Source: Puccinia triticina
Taxonomy: Eukaryota; Basidiomycota; Pucciniomycetes; Pucciniales; Pucciniaceae
Assembly: GCF_026914185.1 (NCBI RefSeq)
Contig: NC_070561.1
Coordinates: 5,022,001 to 5,086,000, forward strand
DNA length: 64,000 bases
Direction: 5' to 3'
Below are positions 45,301 to 55,851 of this stretch, piece after piece. The translations under genes and the position numbers were made by a program. The notes under the pieces were generated by a model, which was not told the DNA's origin, did no database searches, and saw only the letters and a list, made by a program, of their open reading frames with translations. Position 1 is the stretch's first letter, and every line of letters begins with the position of its first letter.

Positions 45301-45333
45301 CTGCCGGCAACACCCGGGCAGGCGGCGGATTGA

Positions 45334-45382
45334 AGTCAGTCCGCCGTACCTCTTGGACGTCAAGAGGTACGGCGGACTGACT
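45334..45382. repeat. Perfect 22-bp-stem hairpin
   Basis: The arms at 45334-45355 and 45361-45382 are exact reverse complements around the 5-base loop gacgt. The stem includes CCGCCGTACCTCTTG. It lies in a GC-rich block that also holds the preceding MITE. Confidence 0.9.
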
Positions 45383-45669
45383 GTCTCGACACCCCGACGA
45401 CGGGCTGCCCTGTTTTCACACGGTAGCCCGACGTGGGCCCCTTTGTCGTCGGGTTGCCGGTCCGAGGGAGCCGAAATCGCTCTCGTGGTGTATGCTCCTC
45501 CCTCGTAATCATTTCATTCTTTGCTGCTCTTCGTTACATCACAACTCAATTAACTTTATGTAACAAGAGATTGTTTTTTTAATTGTACTTTTTTTTTGCA
45601 CTTCAGCGCAAATCTGCAACTGTAATTGGTTAGGTTACATTCGGGAATGCCCGGCACGGGCACCGCAAC

Positions 45670-46042
45670 TTGAGAGCATCCGCATCCGTGGCTAGATTAG
45701 CCTGGGCTAACTAGCTCGGATTAAGATCGGAATAGGCTAATCCGATCGGCCATCCGCATGGGTGGGGATTAGCGGGTCCGAGGCTGTCGGAGGTTATGTG
45801 TTTAGGTGCCTATATGTTATGTGTTTGGCACCTAAACACATAAAGTTCATGCTAACAAGCATGATGAATATTCATTTTGGGATTAGTCCCAGGATTAGTG
45901 GGGGCTAGATTTATACCCCACTAGCTCCAAACGGAGCTCCGGGTTAAGTTGATCCCCGGTTGATCCAACCCGATGCGGGTGCGGGGTCGAACTAAGTGCC
46001 CTAATCCGGGCTAACTTAGCGCCCGGTGCGGATGGTCTGAGA
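45670..46042. repeat. MITE-like inverted repeat with GCATCCGCA ends
   Basis: The left end AGAGCATCCGCATCCG with GGCTAACTAG inside is mirrored by CGGGCTAACTTAGCGC and GGTGCGGATGGTCT. At the centre is a perfect 15-bp stem (45796-45810 and 45827-45841). TGAGA on both sides may be a short duplication. Confidence 0.5.
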
Positions 46043-46702
46043 AATTGCCTCCGCCTCGTTCTTCGGAGGGCCCAGGGGGCGCGGCCGGAGACGCTTCGCG
46101 CGAGGGCATAGCCACCGTTTTCATAATGCCTGGCGCCAATCAAGAGATCTCAATTGTCGGCACCGGTCATCAATAGCAGACACACTCTTTTGATGACAGC
46201 TACCGGCCAACAAGAGAGCTAGCCTACGTACACTCTGATGATTGGCATGTATTTGTCTTGACGACCAGCACCGGCCATTGGGGCAGTGGACCTTGTTTGG
46301 AGCTCTGGAGTCTGTAAAACATGGCTCTCCAGCGGTCCTTCGGAATAATGGCATAGTTTCAGTTTTAAGCGTCATTTACGAACACAAAGGATAAATGTTA
46401 GGTAACGTGTATGTAGGACATCGATCCAACACAAAGCAGGTCGCCGACTCAGATCGCGGATCTGCTTGCTGCCCACAGTGATCTTTGGATGGGTGGCTGT
46501 GTGTGGTCTGGGGAACCGTGAGCATGGCCAACAACGGGTACATCTTGCCGCTTTCTCGCATTTCTCGCCCCTGTCGGCCCCACCAAGTTTTGTGTTCTGC
46601 TTGTTTCATCACCCAGAGGAATAATTTGATCTGGTGCACACTCGAAGGCTGGGCGTACCTCAATCAACGATTATCAACAGTCTTTTCCACACATCGAACA
46701 TC
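46043..46702. other. Spacer and upstream region of the membrane-protein gene
   Basis: Includes a small hairpin-rich stretch at 46145-46290 using ACCGGTCATC/ACCGGCC words, then probable promoter sequence. No separate gene supported. Confidence 0.35.
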
Positions 46703-49225
46703 ATGGACGCATCTGATCTTGCAGTTGAAGCAGCAGATTGTGATGAGCCCTCATGTACTTTGCTGCCTAATCCTTCACCAAGCGGTTTGTCTGTTTCCTT
46801 CCTAGCTTGAGAGACACTCAAGGGCTCAGAATATTATTCGTCGAACTGAACGGCCCATCCCGGATTTTCATCCAGATTTGGATCCAATCGCGACAATATT
46901 CGACCATGGCGATGACGAGACAGCTATCAATCACGAATTAAAATCCCCTCGCCAAGGCAGAATTCATGTTTGCAATGAGGACGAGGAAAATATATCTGGG
47001 ATTCCTGAGAAGCATAATAAGCTTGAAAATTGCGGCTCGTATACAGCGCCGATAATCAACCGATGGATCACGGTTTTAACCTGGTTTACGCCTTACAGGC
47101 AGTTGTTTTTCTTGATTTTTTGTTTGAATATCACCGGCGTAGTCTTGGCTTTTTCAAACTCGTGGGCGTGGGCAAAAAGGCAGGCAACACCCTTAGTAGT
47201 GGGTAATATCTTGGTAGCCATTGCAATACGCAGCGAATGGGTTCTTCGCTTTCTCTATTGGGTGGCTATCAAAACATTCCGTCCAAGTCTATTTCCCCTG
47301 TGGCTTCGAGTGAAAGTTGTTGGAATTCTTTATCACGTTGGTAAGCAAATCATAACCTCATAACTATTTTTCTCATTTTCTCCGTCAGAAGCCTGATATT
47401 TAAGCTTGTTAACAACTGAAGAAACACCTTTCACGGTGATCAGCTGAAAGAGTGTTGCACAATATCAATTTACACTACCAATAGAGCATAAATATAATGC
47501 ATATCCGCCTAGTTTGCCAGTGGTTGTGGTTTTTTAATGTAAGGCTGGCTTTGATTTTCACTGACTTCGTGTTTCTTATCTGGAATCCAATCAGGTGGTC
47601 TGCATAGCGGGTGCGGTATTTCTGCCTTGCTTTGGCTTTCTGTAGCTTCCAGCAACCAGTTCCAAGAAGCAAATCGACACCATACCATCCCCTTGGTTGC
47701 CCTTGGTATCTGTTTGGCCTGCATTACCATCACTTGCTTTTCAGCTTTTCCTTTCATACGCGGGCGCCATCACAAGTAAGCTGTGTTTTACTTCGGGTTT
47801 AGAGCCCAACAAGATTCGAAAATAAAGCTTACACCCCTTTCATTTAATTCATAAATAGTTTTTTTGAGATCATGCACCGTTTCGTAGGCTGGTGAGACAT
47901 CAAATTTTCATACATGGCCCTTACATCTTTTTAGGAGACTGCACTCTCCCTGAATGTTGACAAACAAAATTCATCCAGGGCTGGAATCGTATCAACCATA
48001 GTATTTGTCATTTTGGACTCTCTGTGGGATGTTGTGGAACAGCGTTGGGATTCGAGGGCCTCTAGGCTAATAACAAAACCAGCACTTTGGTTTCTAACCG
48101 CAATTGTTGCCGTGTAAGATGTCTTTTTAACTGTCGCTAACAAGCATTTGCTGAACAAGAGGTTTACTTTGGTAATCAGAATCATTTTTTCCTGGATCAC
48201 AATTTCAAAAGTTCCGGTAACGGTTTTCACAGTAAGAGAACTTCAGTTGCCGACTGATTGCCTGAAACTGAAAATGCTACGCTTGATCAACAGAGCTCAG
48301 ACAAAGCATCTGTCATGCGAGTGCCCGGAGGTTTGACGTCTGGGTTACACACACGGATATCAGTGGGTGGTTTGCGTGAATGGCATATTTTTGGATCAAT
48401 CAGGTATTTCCGTGTCGAAATTTGCAACGCTGCAGGGCTGTTGTTGAATTTTGGTTCTTGCTTTTATTCCCCTCCTCCCAGCGAGGGGAAACATGCCGAC
48501 TGCCATTACATTGTAGCGGCTGTGCAAGGAGAATTCACCAAGATGCTGAACGTTGACAAGCCAGTTACGCTATATACCAAACGTTGGAAGGTTAGCCAAA
48601 TCAATCTTGTCAGAACAAACAACTCGGCGCCGCATTCAGAACCAGGCATTCAAGCAGAAAACTGTTTTTTTCCCAGCCATGCGGTCTGCCTTACTTCTCT
48701 AGACTTTTCAAACGTGGACTTGCCATTTGTACAGGCTCTGGGATCGGAGCAGTTGCGTCTACATGCATCCAGCATGATTCTTGGTTCCTGATATGGATTG
48801 GTCCCAATTTGCAAACCACGTACGGCAACGAAATCACGCAACTAATCAATGAGAGAATCCCAGAGAATCGAAGATTAATATGGGATACCCGGGGGCCATT
48901 AGGTCGCCCGGACATTGTACGGCTCCTACGAGACATGCATCGGTATTGGGACGCTGAAGGTGTGATGCTTAGTGTCAATTTGCTTTGTTTATTCAATAAA
49001 TTGCTCACAACACTCTCTTTACAAAATTTTGGCATGGTCCTGCTACCAGTAACCTTGTTTGTCGGCAGCCCAGAGATGAACAACAACGTTCTCCAGAGTT
49101 GCCGAGTCCTCAATATACCCGTCTTTGTGAGTCTTTGCTTTTCTAGGAATTTTACAATGTAAAACGCATACTCAACCAACCCATTTTTTATGAATCAACG
49201 GTAGGGTTCTATCTGGGATGCATGA
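46703..49225 (+). CDS. TmpL-like integral membrane protein
   Basis: Ten exons fit GT-AG rules with consistent phases: 46806-47340, 47595-47775, 47859-47891, 47979-48113, 48162-48231, 48294-48403, 48482-48590, 48677-48959, 49050-49126 and 49205-49225. A short first exon (46703-46723, MDASDLA) is likely but its donor is weak. The product is about 524 residues. It has several membrane spans, then conserved blocks GGLHSGCGISALLWL, FFEIMHRFVGW, EWHIFGSI, HYIVAAVQGEFTK, RGLAICTGSGIGAVASTC, FLIWIGPN and a C-terminal PVFGSIWDA. These match the transmembrane plus FAD/NAD(P)-binding-like part of fungal TmpL-type proteins. The N-terminal adenylation domain of full TmpL is absent, as in shorter basidiomycete relatives. 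It is intact. A redox role is inferred from family only. Confidence 0.8.
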
Positions 49226-49741
49226 TGCGTTGGGCACCAGTTGCAGGTTCAAAATAACGATATGCAAGCTGGTTGCGCACGCCCGCTTGAGGCCAAATGA
49301 AGCTGGCATAGTTTGTACCCTCTTGAAATGCTCACAATTGGTTTTCAAGTTTCCAACAGGATTCTACTAGCAGCTACATGAAGACATTGTCATCTTGAGA
49401 TTGTTATTTAACTATCAATCAGTGTTGAAGTCGTTTACCTTCTAGAGACACATTGACTTGTACAATTGTAGCCGTTTTTCTTTTGTTATCTTGCAGTGCT
49501 CTCGAATCTTGCATGTAATTCTTGATGTACAACCCGTTTTGCGGATGATAAATGGTCAGCTTTTTTTGTATTCCCATTAGTTCATCATTGAACCGATAAC
49601 AAAGTTGCGAGGAAATGATCGCATTTCATAATGCATCAGAATTTTTTTATACATAATGGAAATCATAGCATCACATTGATGACAAAGGCCCTTGAACAAG
49701 ATGGGCAATGTGTCATATACATTGTGCTAACTGATTGAGAC
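49226..49741. other. Downstream spacer; no gene seen
   Basis: AT-rich. Carries the 3' UTR of the membrane-protein gene. Its last 8 bp (attgagac) are the duplicated target of the next element. Confidence 0.4.
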
Positions 49742-52596
49742 TAGGGATGGCTATCGGGCGGGCTCGGGCCGCCCGCGGGCCAGCCCGCGTCGGGCCGGAA
49801 AATAATCGGGCGGGTCGGGCCGGGCCAATTTGCCTCAAAATGCCGCCCGGCCCAAACCCGTTTAGCTCGCGGGTCAGGCCGGGCCAGTTTGACTCAAAAT
49901 GCCGCCCAGCCCAAACCCGTTTAGCTCGGGGCGGGCCACGGGCGGCCCGCGGGCTCCCCCCAAAAAAAAAGCAAACTTTGTATTTTCAAAAATTCAGCCT
50001 GCGGCAGGCTCTTGTGAGCCTATCAAACATCTTTGAATTTTTTTCAGGGGAGTAGCCCCTGCATGATAGACAAAATAAAAGGAAATGATAAGAAAAAATA
50101 TTCACTTGGCGGCTAGGTTGCCGGCTTTCATCCAGTCTTGGGTGCAAATCAAGGCCTCAACCGCTTCTTCGCTGAGGCGCATCCAATAATCGTCAAGAAC
50201 CCGACCACCGGTAGAGAAGGCAGACTCAGATGCCACTGAGGTGATGGGAACCATTAGTAGTGTCCTGGCGAGCTCGGATAACGAAGGAAATCGGGAAGCG
50301 TTGAGTTTCCACCAGCCGAGTAGATCGAAGTCGGAATCTTCAGGGAGGATGAGGTTGCGCTCCTCAAGGTAAAGATCCAATTCAGCTGCCGGCGTGTTGG
50401 GTTGTGAGGAGTCCATACTCCCAGCCATGTACTCATGGAAGGCCGAAAGGTCGCGATTGACCGACTTCTTCTTAGAGATGAGCTCGGGTTGGCTGCTGGT
50501 GGTATTTGGATTGGCCACCGGCGCTGGAACATACTGGTTCCACAGATCCAACAATGTCACGCGAACCTTTCCTAAGAACTCGCTGAGATCTTCACCAGCT
50601 GCAGAGTTCTGCTCGAGGCTGTAGCGGAGGAACCGCATCTTGTAACGGGGGTCAAGGACAAGGGCAATGGCAAGGAGTTCTTTCGCAGGCTCCCAGTATT
50701 TTTCGAATTTGCTCTTCATGGGTTTAAACATGTCGGCTAGGAGGGGCACCTCTGCACTCTCGTTGATTTGCTTTTGAATCGCCACCATCAAACGGTAAGC
50801 TTGGTTGATAGTTGGGTATTGAGTACCACTCAATAGAACAGTGGCTACAAGAAACACTCAGAAAGTCAGTGTAATGAAAAATAAGCCATGGATAAGCAGA
50901 AACATCAACTGACCTTGGGAAAAAGGTTCAAGGAATTTCTCCATGACACGGAGTTCCTCCCACTGAAGCTCCGATGGGCATTCTTCGAACTTGTCGTCTT
51001 GAATAGCAAGCTCCTGGAAGGCCAACTTACAAGGCAAGGAGGACTCAATCATAATATAAGTCGAGTTCCACCGGGTGGGAACATCTTTCGCTGGATGTTT
51101 CATCTTGAGGTCAATTTCAACTGCCGTTAGGGCCTTTTCAAAGGCGTCCATGCGAGAAGGAGATGCACGGATCCAGTGGACGCTAGAACGAAGTTGTTTG
51201 ACGGCCGTCCCAGCAAACTTGATCCCGTCCTTGACGACCAAGTTGATTATGTGCGCTAAGCAGCGCAAATGAAAGAAAGCCAAGGTAGCAGAGCCTGCAG
51301 TTGCTCTGCAATTGTCCACAAATCGCTTAAGTCAAACCATTGCCGCTGTGTTTTGTGTCGCATTGTCGACAGTGATAAATTCCAGCTTGCCCACTACATT
51401 CCAATCTCGGATGATCTGGCTGAGGCGGTCGGAGATTGCTGGGCCGGAGTGTGGAGGTGGAAGTGGTTGGAAACTGAGTATCACCTTAACAAGGTGCCAG
51501 TTCTTGTCAACATAGTGGCCCGTGACCACCATGTAGCCAGTAAGATCAGGCGCTGTCCACATGTCGGTTGTCAAGGCAATATGATTGGCTTGCTGGTCGA
51601 TCTGGCGAATAAGAGCTGCCTTGCGCTCATGGAAAATTTTGATACAGTCACTTCGGAGTGTCTTTCGTCCCGGCATCACAAACTGGGGCTGAGCTTCCTT
51701 CATCAATCTGATGAACCCCTGGTGTTCAGCCATTGCGAAAGGATACTCGTGTTCGATTATCATTTCGGCCAAACGTTCACGGATCTTTCCTTGATTGAAA
51801 ATCCATACGCCACCCCCGCTAGCAGCTCCAGTTGACGAGTTGAAATTGAGCAGGCCTTGTCGGGTCCCTACAACGCCGACTTTCTCGGAGATGCATTTCG
51901 TTGAGTGTCTTCGGAGGTGGTTAGTTCCAGCGGACGAGCCTCCTGTGAGTTTTGCATTGCAATAATTGCACTGCGCCTTCTCCTTACCATCCGTTTCTGG
52001 TAAGATTCATGAATAATAAATATGTTAATAAGACGAAAAGTTAGCTGATAGCCGTGAGTGAATGAATGGCTGAAGTAGGGATAAGCTAACCAATGATCTT
52101 CGCGAAGTGGTCCCAAACCCCACTTGTTAATTTTCTCTTCTTCAATTGTGATTCATCTGCTGAATCGCCGACGCCATTGGTGGTGACTGCTGGAGTCTGA
52201 CTACCAGGAGTGTCGGAAACAACGATATCGGGTTCCTCGCCGTTCGAACCTGGCATGACAACCGTATTGGAGTGATCAATAATTGGATAGGATGTTGGTG
52301 GAGGATCGGGTTGAACGCTGGTGGAGTCGTGGTCTGGTGGGCCGGTCGGTAGTTGAACGAGACTGCAACTAACTACCAACCGGCCCATATGATATCCACG
52401 ATATGGTCACGATCGGGTCCCACTGGGGGAAGCCCGACGGGCGCCCGACGGGCTGCCCGGACCCGCCCGAAATCTCTCGCGGGTCTGGCGGGCCGGGCCG
52501 ACTTTAAAAAAATCCCCCAAATGCCGGCCCGCGCCCGGCCCAAACCCGGGCGGGTTCGGGCGGCCTGTCGGCCGGCCCGCCCAATAGCCATGCCTA
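49742..52596. mobile_element. hAT transposon with perfect 8-bp TSD
   Basis: The flanks attgagac at 49734-49741 and 52597-52604 are identical. The ends are TAGGGATGGCTATCGGGCGG and, inverted, TAGGCATGGCTATTGGGCGG. Both ends carry about 150-200 bp of very GC-rich subterminal repeats (GGGCCGGGC, CGGGCGGG). A single transposase gene lies inside on the minus strand. The clean duplication points to a fairly recent insertion. Confidence 0.95.
50102..52388 (-). pseudogene. hAT transposase with one in-frame TGA
   Basis: Three exons fit exactly: 52388-52091, 51996-50914 and 50844-50102, 708 codons in total. Order: a Pro/Ser-rich leader; a BED zinc finger split by intron 1 (SGVWDHFAKI, then CNYCNAKL and NHLRRHSTKC); HIALTTDMWTAPDLTGYM; LEFITVDNATQN; HLRCLAHIINLVVKDG; and the C-terminal dimerisation domain with LLGWWKLNASRFPSLSELAR and PITSVASESAFSTGGRVLDD. 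A TGA at 51332-51334 interrupts the catalytic region just after NTAAMV, with LKRFVDNCRA following in frame. The upstream ATG is the first available; the true start may be a later Met. Confidence 0.9.
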
Positions 52597-52726
52597 ATTG
52601 AGACTAAGAAAAGGGGGTTTTGAAACAAAAATAAAGGCAGCCGGCTGGAACCGCGTCACAGCCTGGAAGGCTAGTGCCGCGGTTCCGCCGTCGGGTGGAT
52701 GCGCGTAACATGGACGGGGGTCTAAC

Positions 52727-52830
52727 TCCGAGCTTAACAAAGCCTCTCGAACGGGGGTCCCGAAGGGACTCTCCGTAGGAGAGGCTTACCTCCAAAGTCG
52801 CCCGCGTCGCCTGAGCAATTTGAGAAAATG
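52727..52830. repeat. Left terminal structured repeat of the RecQ/DUF6589 element
   Basis: CCGAGCTTAACA box, stem AAGCCTCTC/GAGAGGCTT, inner hairpin GTCCC-GAA-GGGAC, then TCCAAAGTC and GTCGCCTGAG. The same order of blocks occurs at 20545-20640. Confidence 0.75.
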
Positions 52831-53266
52831 GTGAAATTTTCACCATTTTTAAGCTCAAGGATCATTTGAGCAAAAGCAAAGACCTTCAGAACAATTCTGA
52901 TTCGGCAAAGTTGTAGCTTTGCTTCTTAGGCACATTTTCCCTGTTTTTTGGAAAAAAAAGGTGCAAAATAGCAGGTCGCTTGCGATTTGCAGTTGGTCTT
53001 GTTCCTTCCTTTTGCGAAGTAAAGCTTGACAGGTGGGGAACTGTTCGGATCATCGGACCATAAACCCTCTCACGGTTTTTTGACTCGCTGCATCCAGGTG
53101 CTGATTTTAAATACATACAAACTAGTATCTGATCATCAATTCATCATGATTGTTAGACGGAATGGTGAAAAATGGATCTGTTTCATGCCTGAGATCACAG
53201 TAAATAATCAGTCCTCCAAGCGTTGAAAGTCCTTTGCAAACAACGCAAGAACTGTTTGAGAAAATA

Positions 53267-55569
53267 ATGGCGATAAGAAAGAAAAGTTCGACAACTCCCT
53301 CCAAACTTCCTACAAGGTCATCCAAAAGCCCGATCAAATCAGCAAAATCACCGCTCAAGTCATCATCATCTAGCCCGAGAAAGTCATCAAAAAAACCCAA
53401 ACAGTCACTGAGCGCGGATAGTTCAACTACTGGTATCCATGTCCTGAAAAAGGTCTCTGAGAAGAAAGGCAAATCCTTGGAGATGGAAATTGCCACTCAA
53501 GCAAAGAGATTTTACAGCGGTCAAGAGGCAAAGCAACTTCAGATCGAGGCAGTAGCCAGCCTGGTACAAGGACAAAACACCTTCCTGTTGGCCGGCACAG
53601 GATTCGGAAAATCAAGGATCTCCGAGATTTATTTTAATCTTTTACCCTCCTCCGCCAGCCCAGTTGTTTTGGTACTAAACCCACTGGATGCTTTGGGCGA
53701 CAACCAGGTGGAAGAGAAGAAGAAGTCTAATTTTACCGCGATCAATCTGACAAAGCTTACCTTCAATAAGCAGGTCGCCGAGGAGATCAAGTCCGGAGTG
53801 TACAATTTTGTGTACCTCAGTCCTGAGATTTTCATGAACAACAAAATGTGGGATTCGGTTTACTTCAGTTTGGAGTTTCAACAACGTCTGGGCCTTGTTG
53901 TTGTCGATGAAGCCCATATGATCTATGTATGGGGACTGGTTGAAAGCTCGCATGGAAAGAAGTCATTTTCCATAATTATACGGCATCAAGATTTTTCAAT
54001 ATTCCGTCCATGTTATGGTAAAATAGGCATACATCTACAGTGCCGAAACAAAGCTCCAATCCTTTTGCTTTCTGCAACATGCCGGCCGATTGCTGTTGAT
54101 TCTATTTTGAGAAGCATGAAGTTGACAACCAAGCTGATCAACATAATTCAAGGCGAGTTGACTCGGCCCGAAATTCGTATCATCCGCATCACTATGTCGA
54201 AATCTTTGAAATCAAATCTCGACCTATTGGACGTTTTTGCGCCAAGAGACGAGACCCCAGACAAAGACATGATACCTACACTGATTTACAGTGGAACCCG
54301 AGCACGGATACTCACTGTTTTGGAGGTGTTGGATATAGCGCGAGGAACACCTGGGGCCTGCTTAGATCCGTGTAATTCTTTTTCGAGGAGGTTCCACTCA
54401 TGCACAGGAGACAAAGACAAGGAAGAAGTTATCCAAAGTTACTCTGAAGAGAAGTTTCCGATAATCTCATCAACCATGGCGCTTGGGCTGGGCCAAAATT
54501 GGAAGCGGGTGAGGAGTGTAATCCACATGGGAAGAGGCGACCCAGCAAATATATGTCAGATGATAGGGAGGTAAGCCAAATTGTGACGTTGTTCACTTTC
54601 CAAATTGCAAAAACACTATTAACTAACCTTCCATTCGAACACAGATGCGGGAGGTATGGAAAGGATGGACTGGCTATCCTCTTTGTGGAATCAAAGCGCA
54701 AGGGAGGAAAAAATAGTATAGCCAATTTCAATAACCCCACCGAGCAGTTGGACGATGACCGTATGGATGCGCTTGCAATAACACCGATCTGTCTGAGGGT
54801 TGCTTTGTACAACATGGACAACTTGCACGGGTACATCCCACTATCAAAGGACGACCCTAACTACATAGCAGAACTCAACCGACAGAAAGAAGCACGGTTT
54901 CCGGATGGTCGTTGCTCCAATTGCATGGTTGAATCCGGCGAAAAGTTGATAAATAATTTGCACAAGTTAAATAAAAGTAATTTTGATGATGCAATCAACG
55001 ATCGCTTGGATTTTGCAATTACTGACACTGTCAAGAAGAGAAAATATACTCGGACAACCCAAAAGGACACAGCTGGAAGTGATTCGGGAACCATGGACAA
55101 GTACAAACAACACATGATTTACATGTTCAGCAAGTTTCATGAGGATAAGATGGGAATATCGGGACGTTTATCAGCTGCAGACCTTTTCAGCGACAAGGAA
55201 GCCCAAGCCATAGTTACAAACTTGTCTGACATTCCAGACACAATTAAACTCAACAAAATCATTGGTGGCGAAACAATTGATGGACAGCTTGATTTCTTAA
55301 TGGGTTTAATTCAAGATTTTCACAATGATCCTTTGTATCACGAGCAATTGGATTATCAAAGGAAATTGAGAGAAGAAGCCAAGGAGATCAAGAAACAAAA
55401 GAAAAGGGAAGCTGGTGCTCGATATCGTGCAAACCGACAATCTAGACTTCTACTGGCTTCAGCAACCGAACCTGCTGGAACAATGCCTTTGGCCAAGGAC
55501 CTAGGAAAACCACAGGGACAACAAACCGAGGAGATGAGGAAACAAAAGAAAAAGGAGGCCAACGCTTGA
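53267..55569 (+). CDS. RecQ-like superfamily 2 DNA helicase
   Basis: Predicted ATP-dependent DNA helicase. Two exons, 53267-54570 and 54645-55569 (742 residues). The ATG at 53267 is the first in frame. A Ser/Lys-rich leader is followed by Walker A AGTGFGKS (residues 109-116), a DEAH box (214-217), LLLSATC (about 267-273) and QMIGRCGR (motif VI, split by the intron). HMIYVWGLVESSHGKK and SIFRPCYGKI after the DEAH box are typical of basidiomycete RecQ-like repeat helicases. The C-part has CSNCMVESG and a Lys/Arg-rich tail with an internal repeat. The first repeat has ARYRANR; the second reads NA-stop-YRANK, with TGA at 55567-55569 where the first has CGA. Without that stop the frame runs to 55845. 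It converges on the DUF6589 gene. Confidence 0.85.
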
Positions 55570-55851
55570 TACCGGGCAAACAAGCGAGCCAGAGACCTAG
55601 CAGCAGCAAAGTCACAAAATGTGGCAGGATTGGGTAGCGGAGTATCTGTTTCTGAGGACGATAGGCACCTGGCGGCTGCGGAGGCGGATTCGGCGCGAAA
55701 TTTGGGGGCTGGGGATCCAGGGTCAGTCGCTGGCATTGGAACAATTTCGGACAACTCATCAAGTGAAACATCGGAGGAACAGGCGATAGGGTTGCAAGTG
55801 GGACAGGGGGGGAAGTTGGATGACAATAGAACAATGGCGAAGTAGTCGATA

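Noticed and set aside
46376..46663. Minus-strand frame of 95 codons upstream of the membrane-protein gene
   Set aside because: No recognisable features, and it lies in the probable promoter region of the plus-strand gene.
52353..52601. Arg/Pro/Ala-rich frames in the GC-rich hAT end
   Set aside because: They read the terminal repeat of the hAT element, not a gene.
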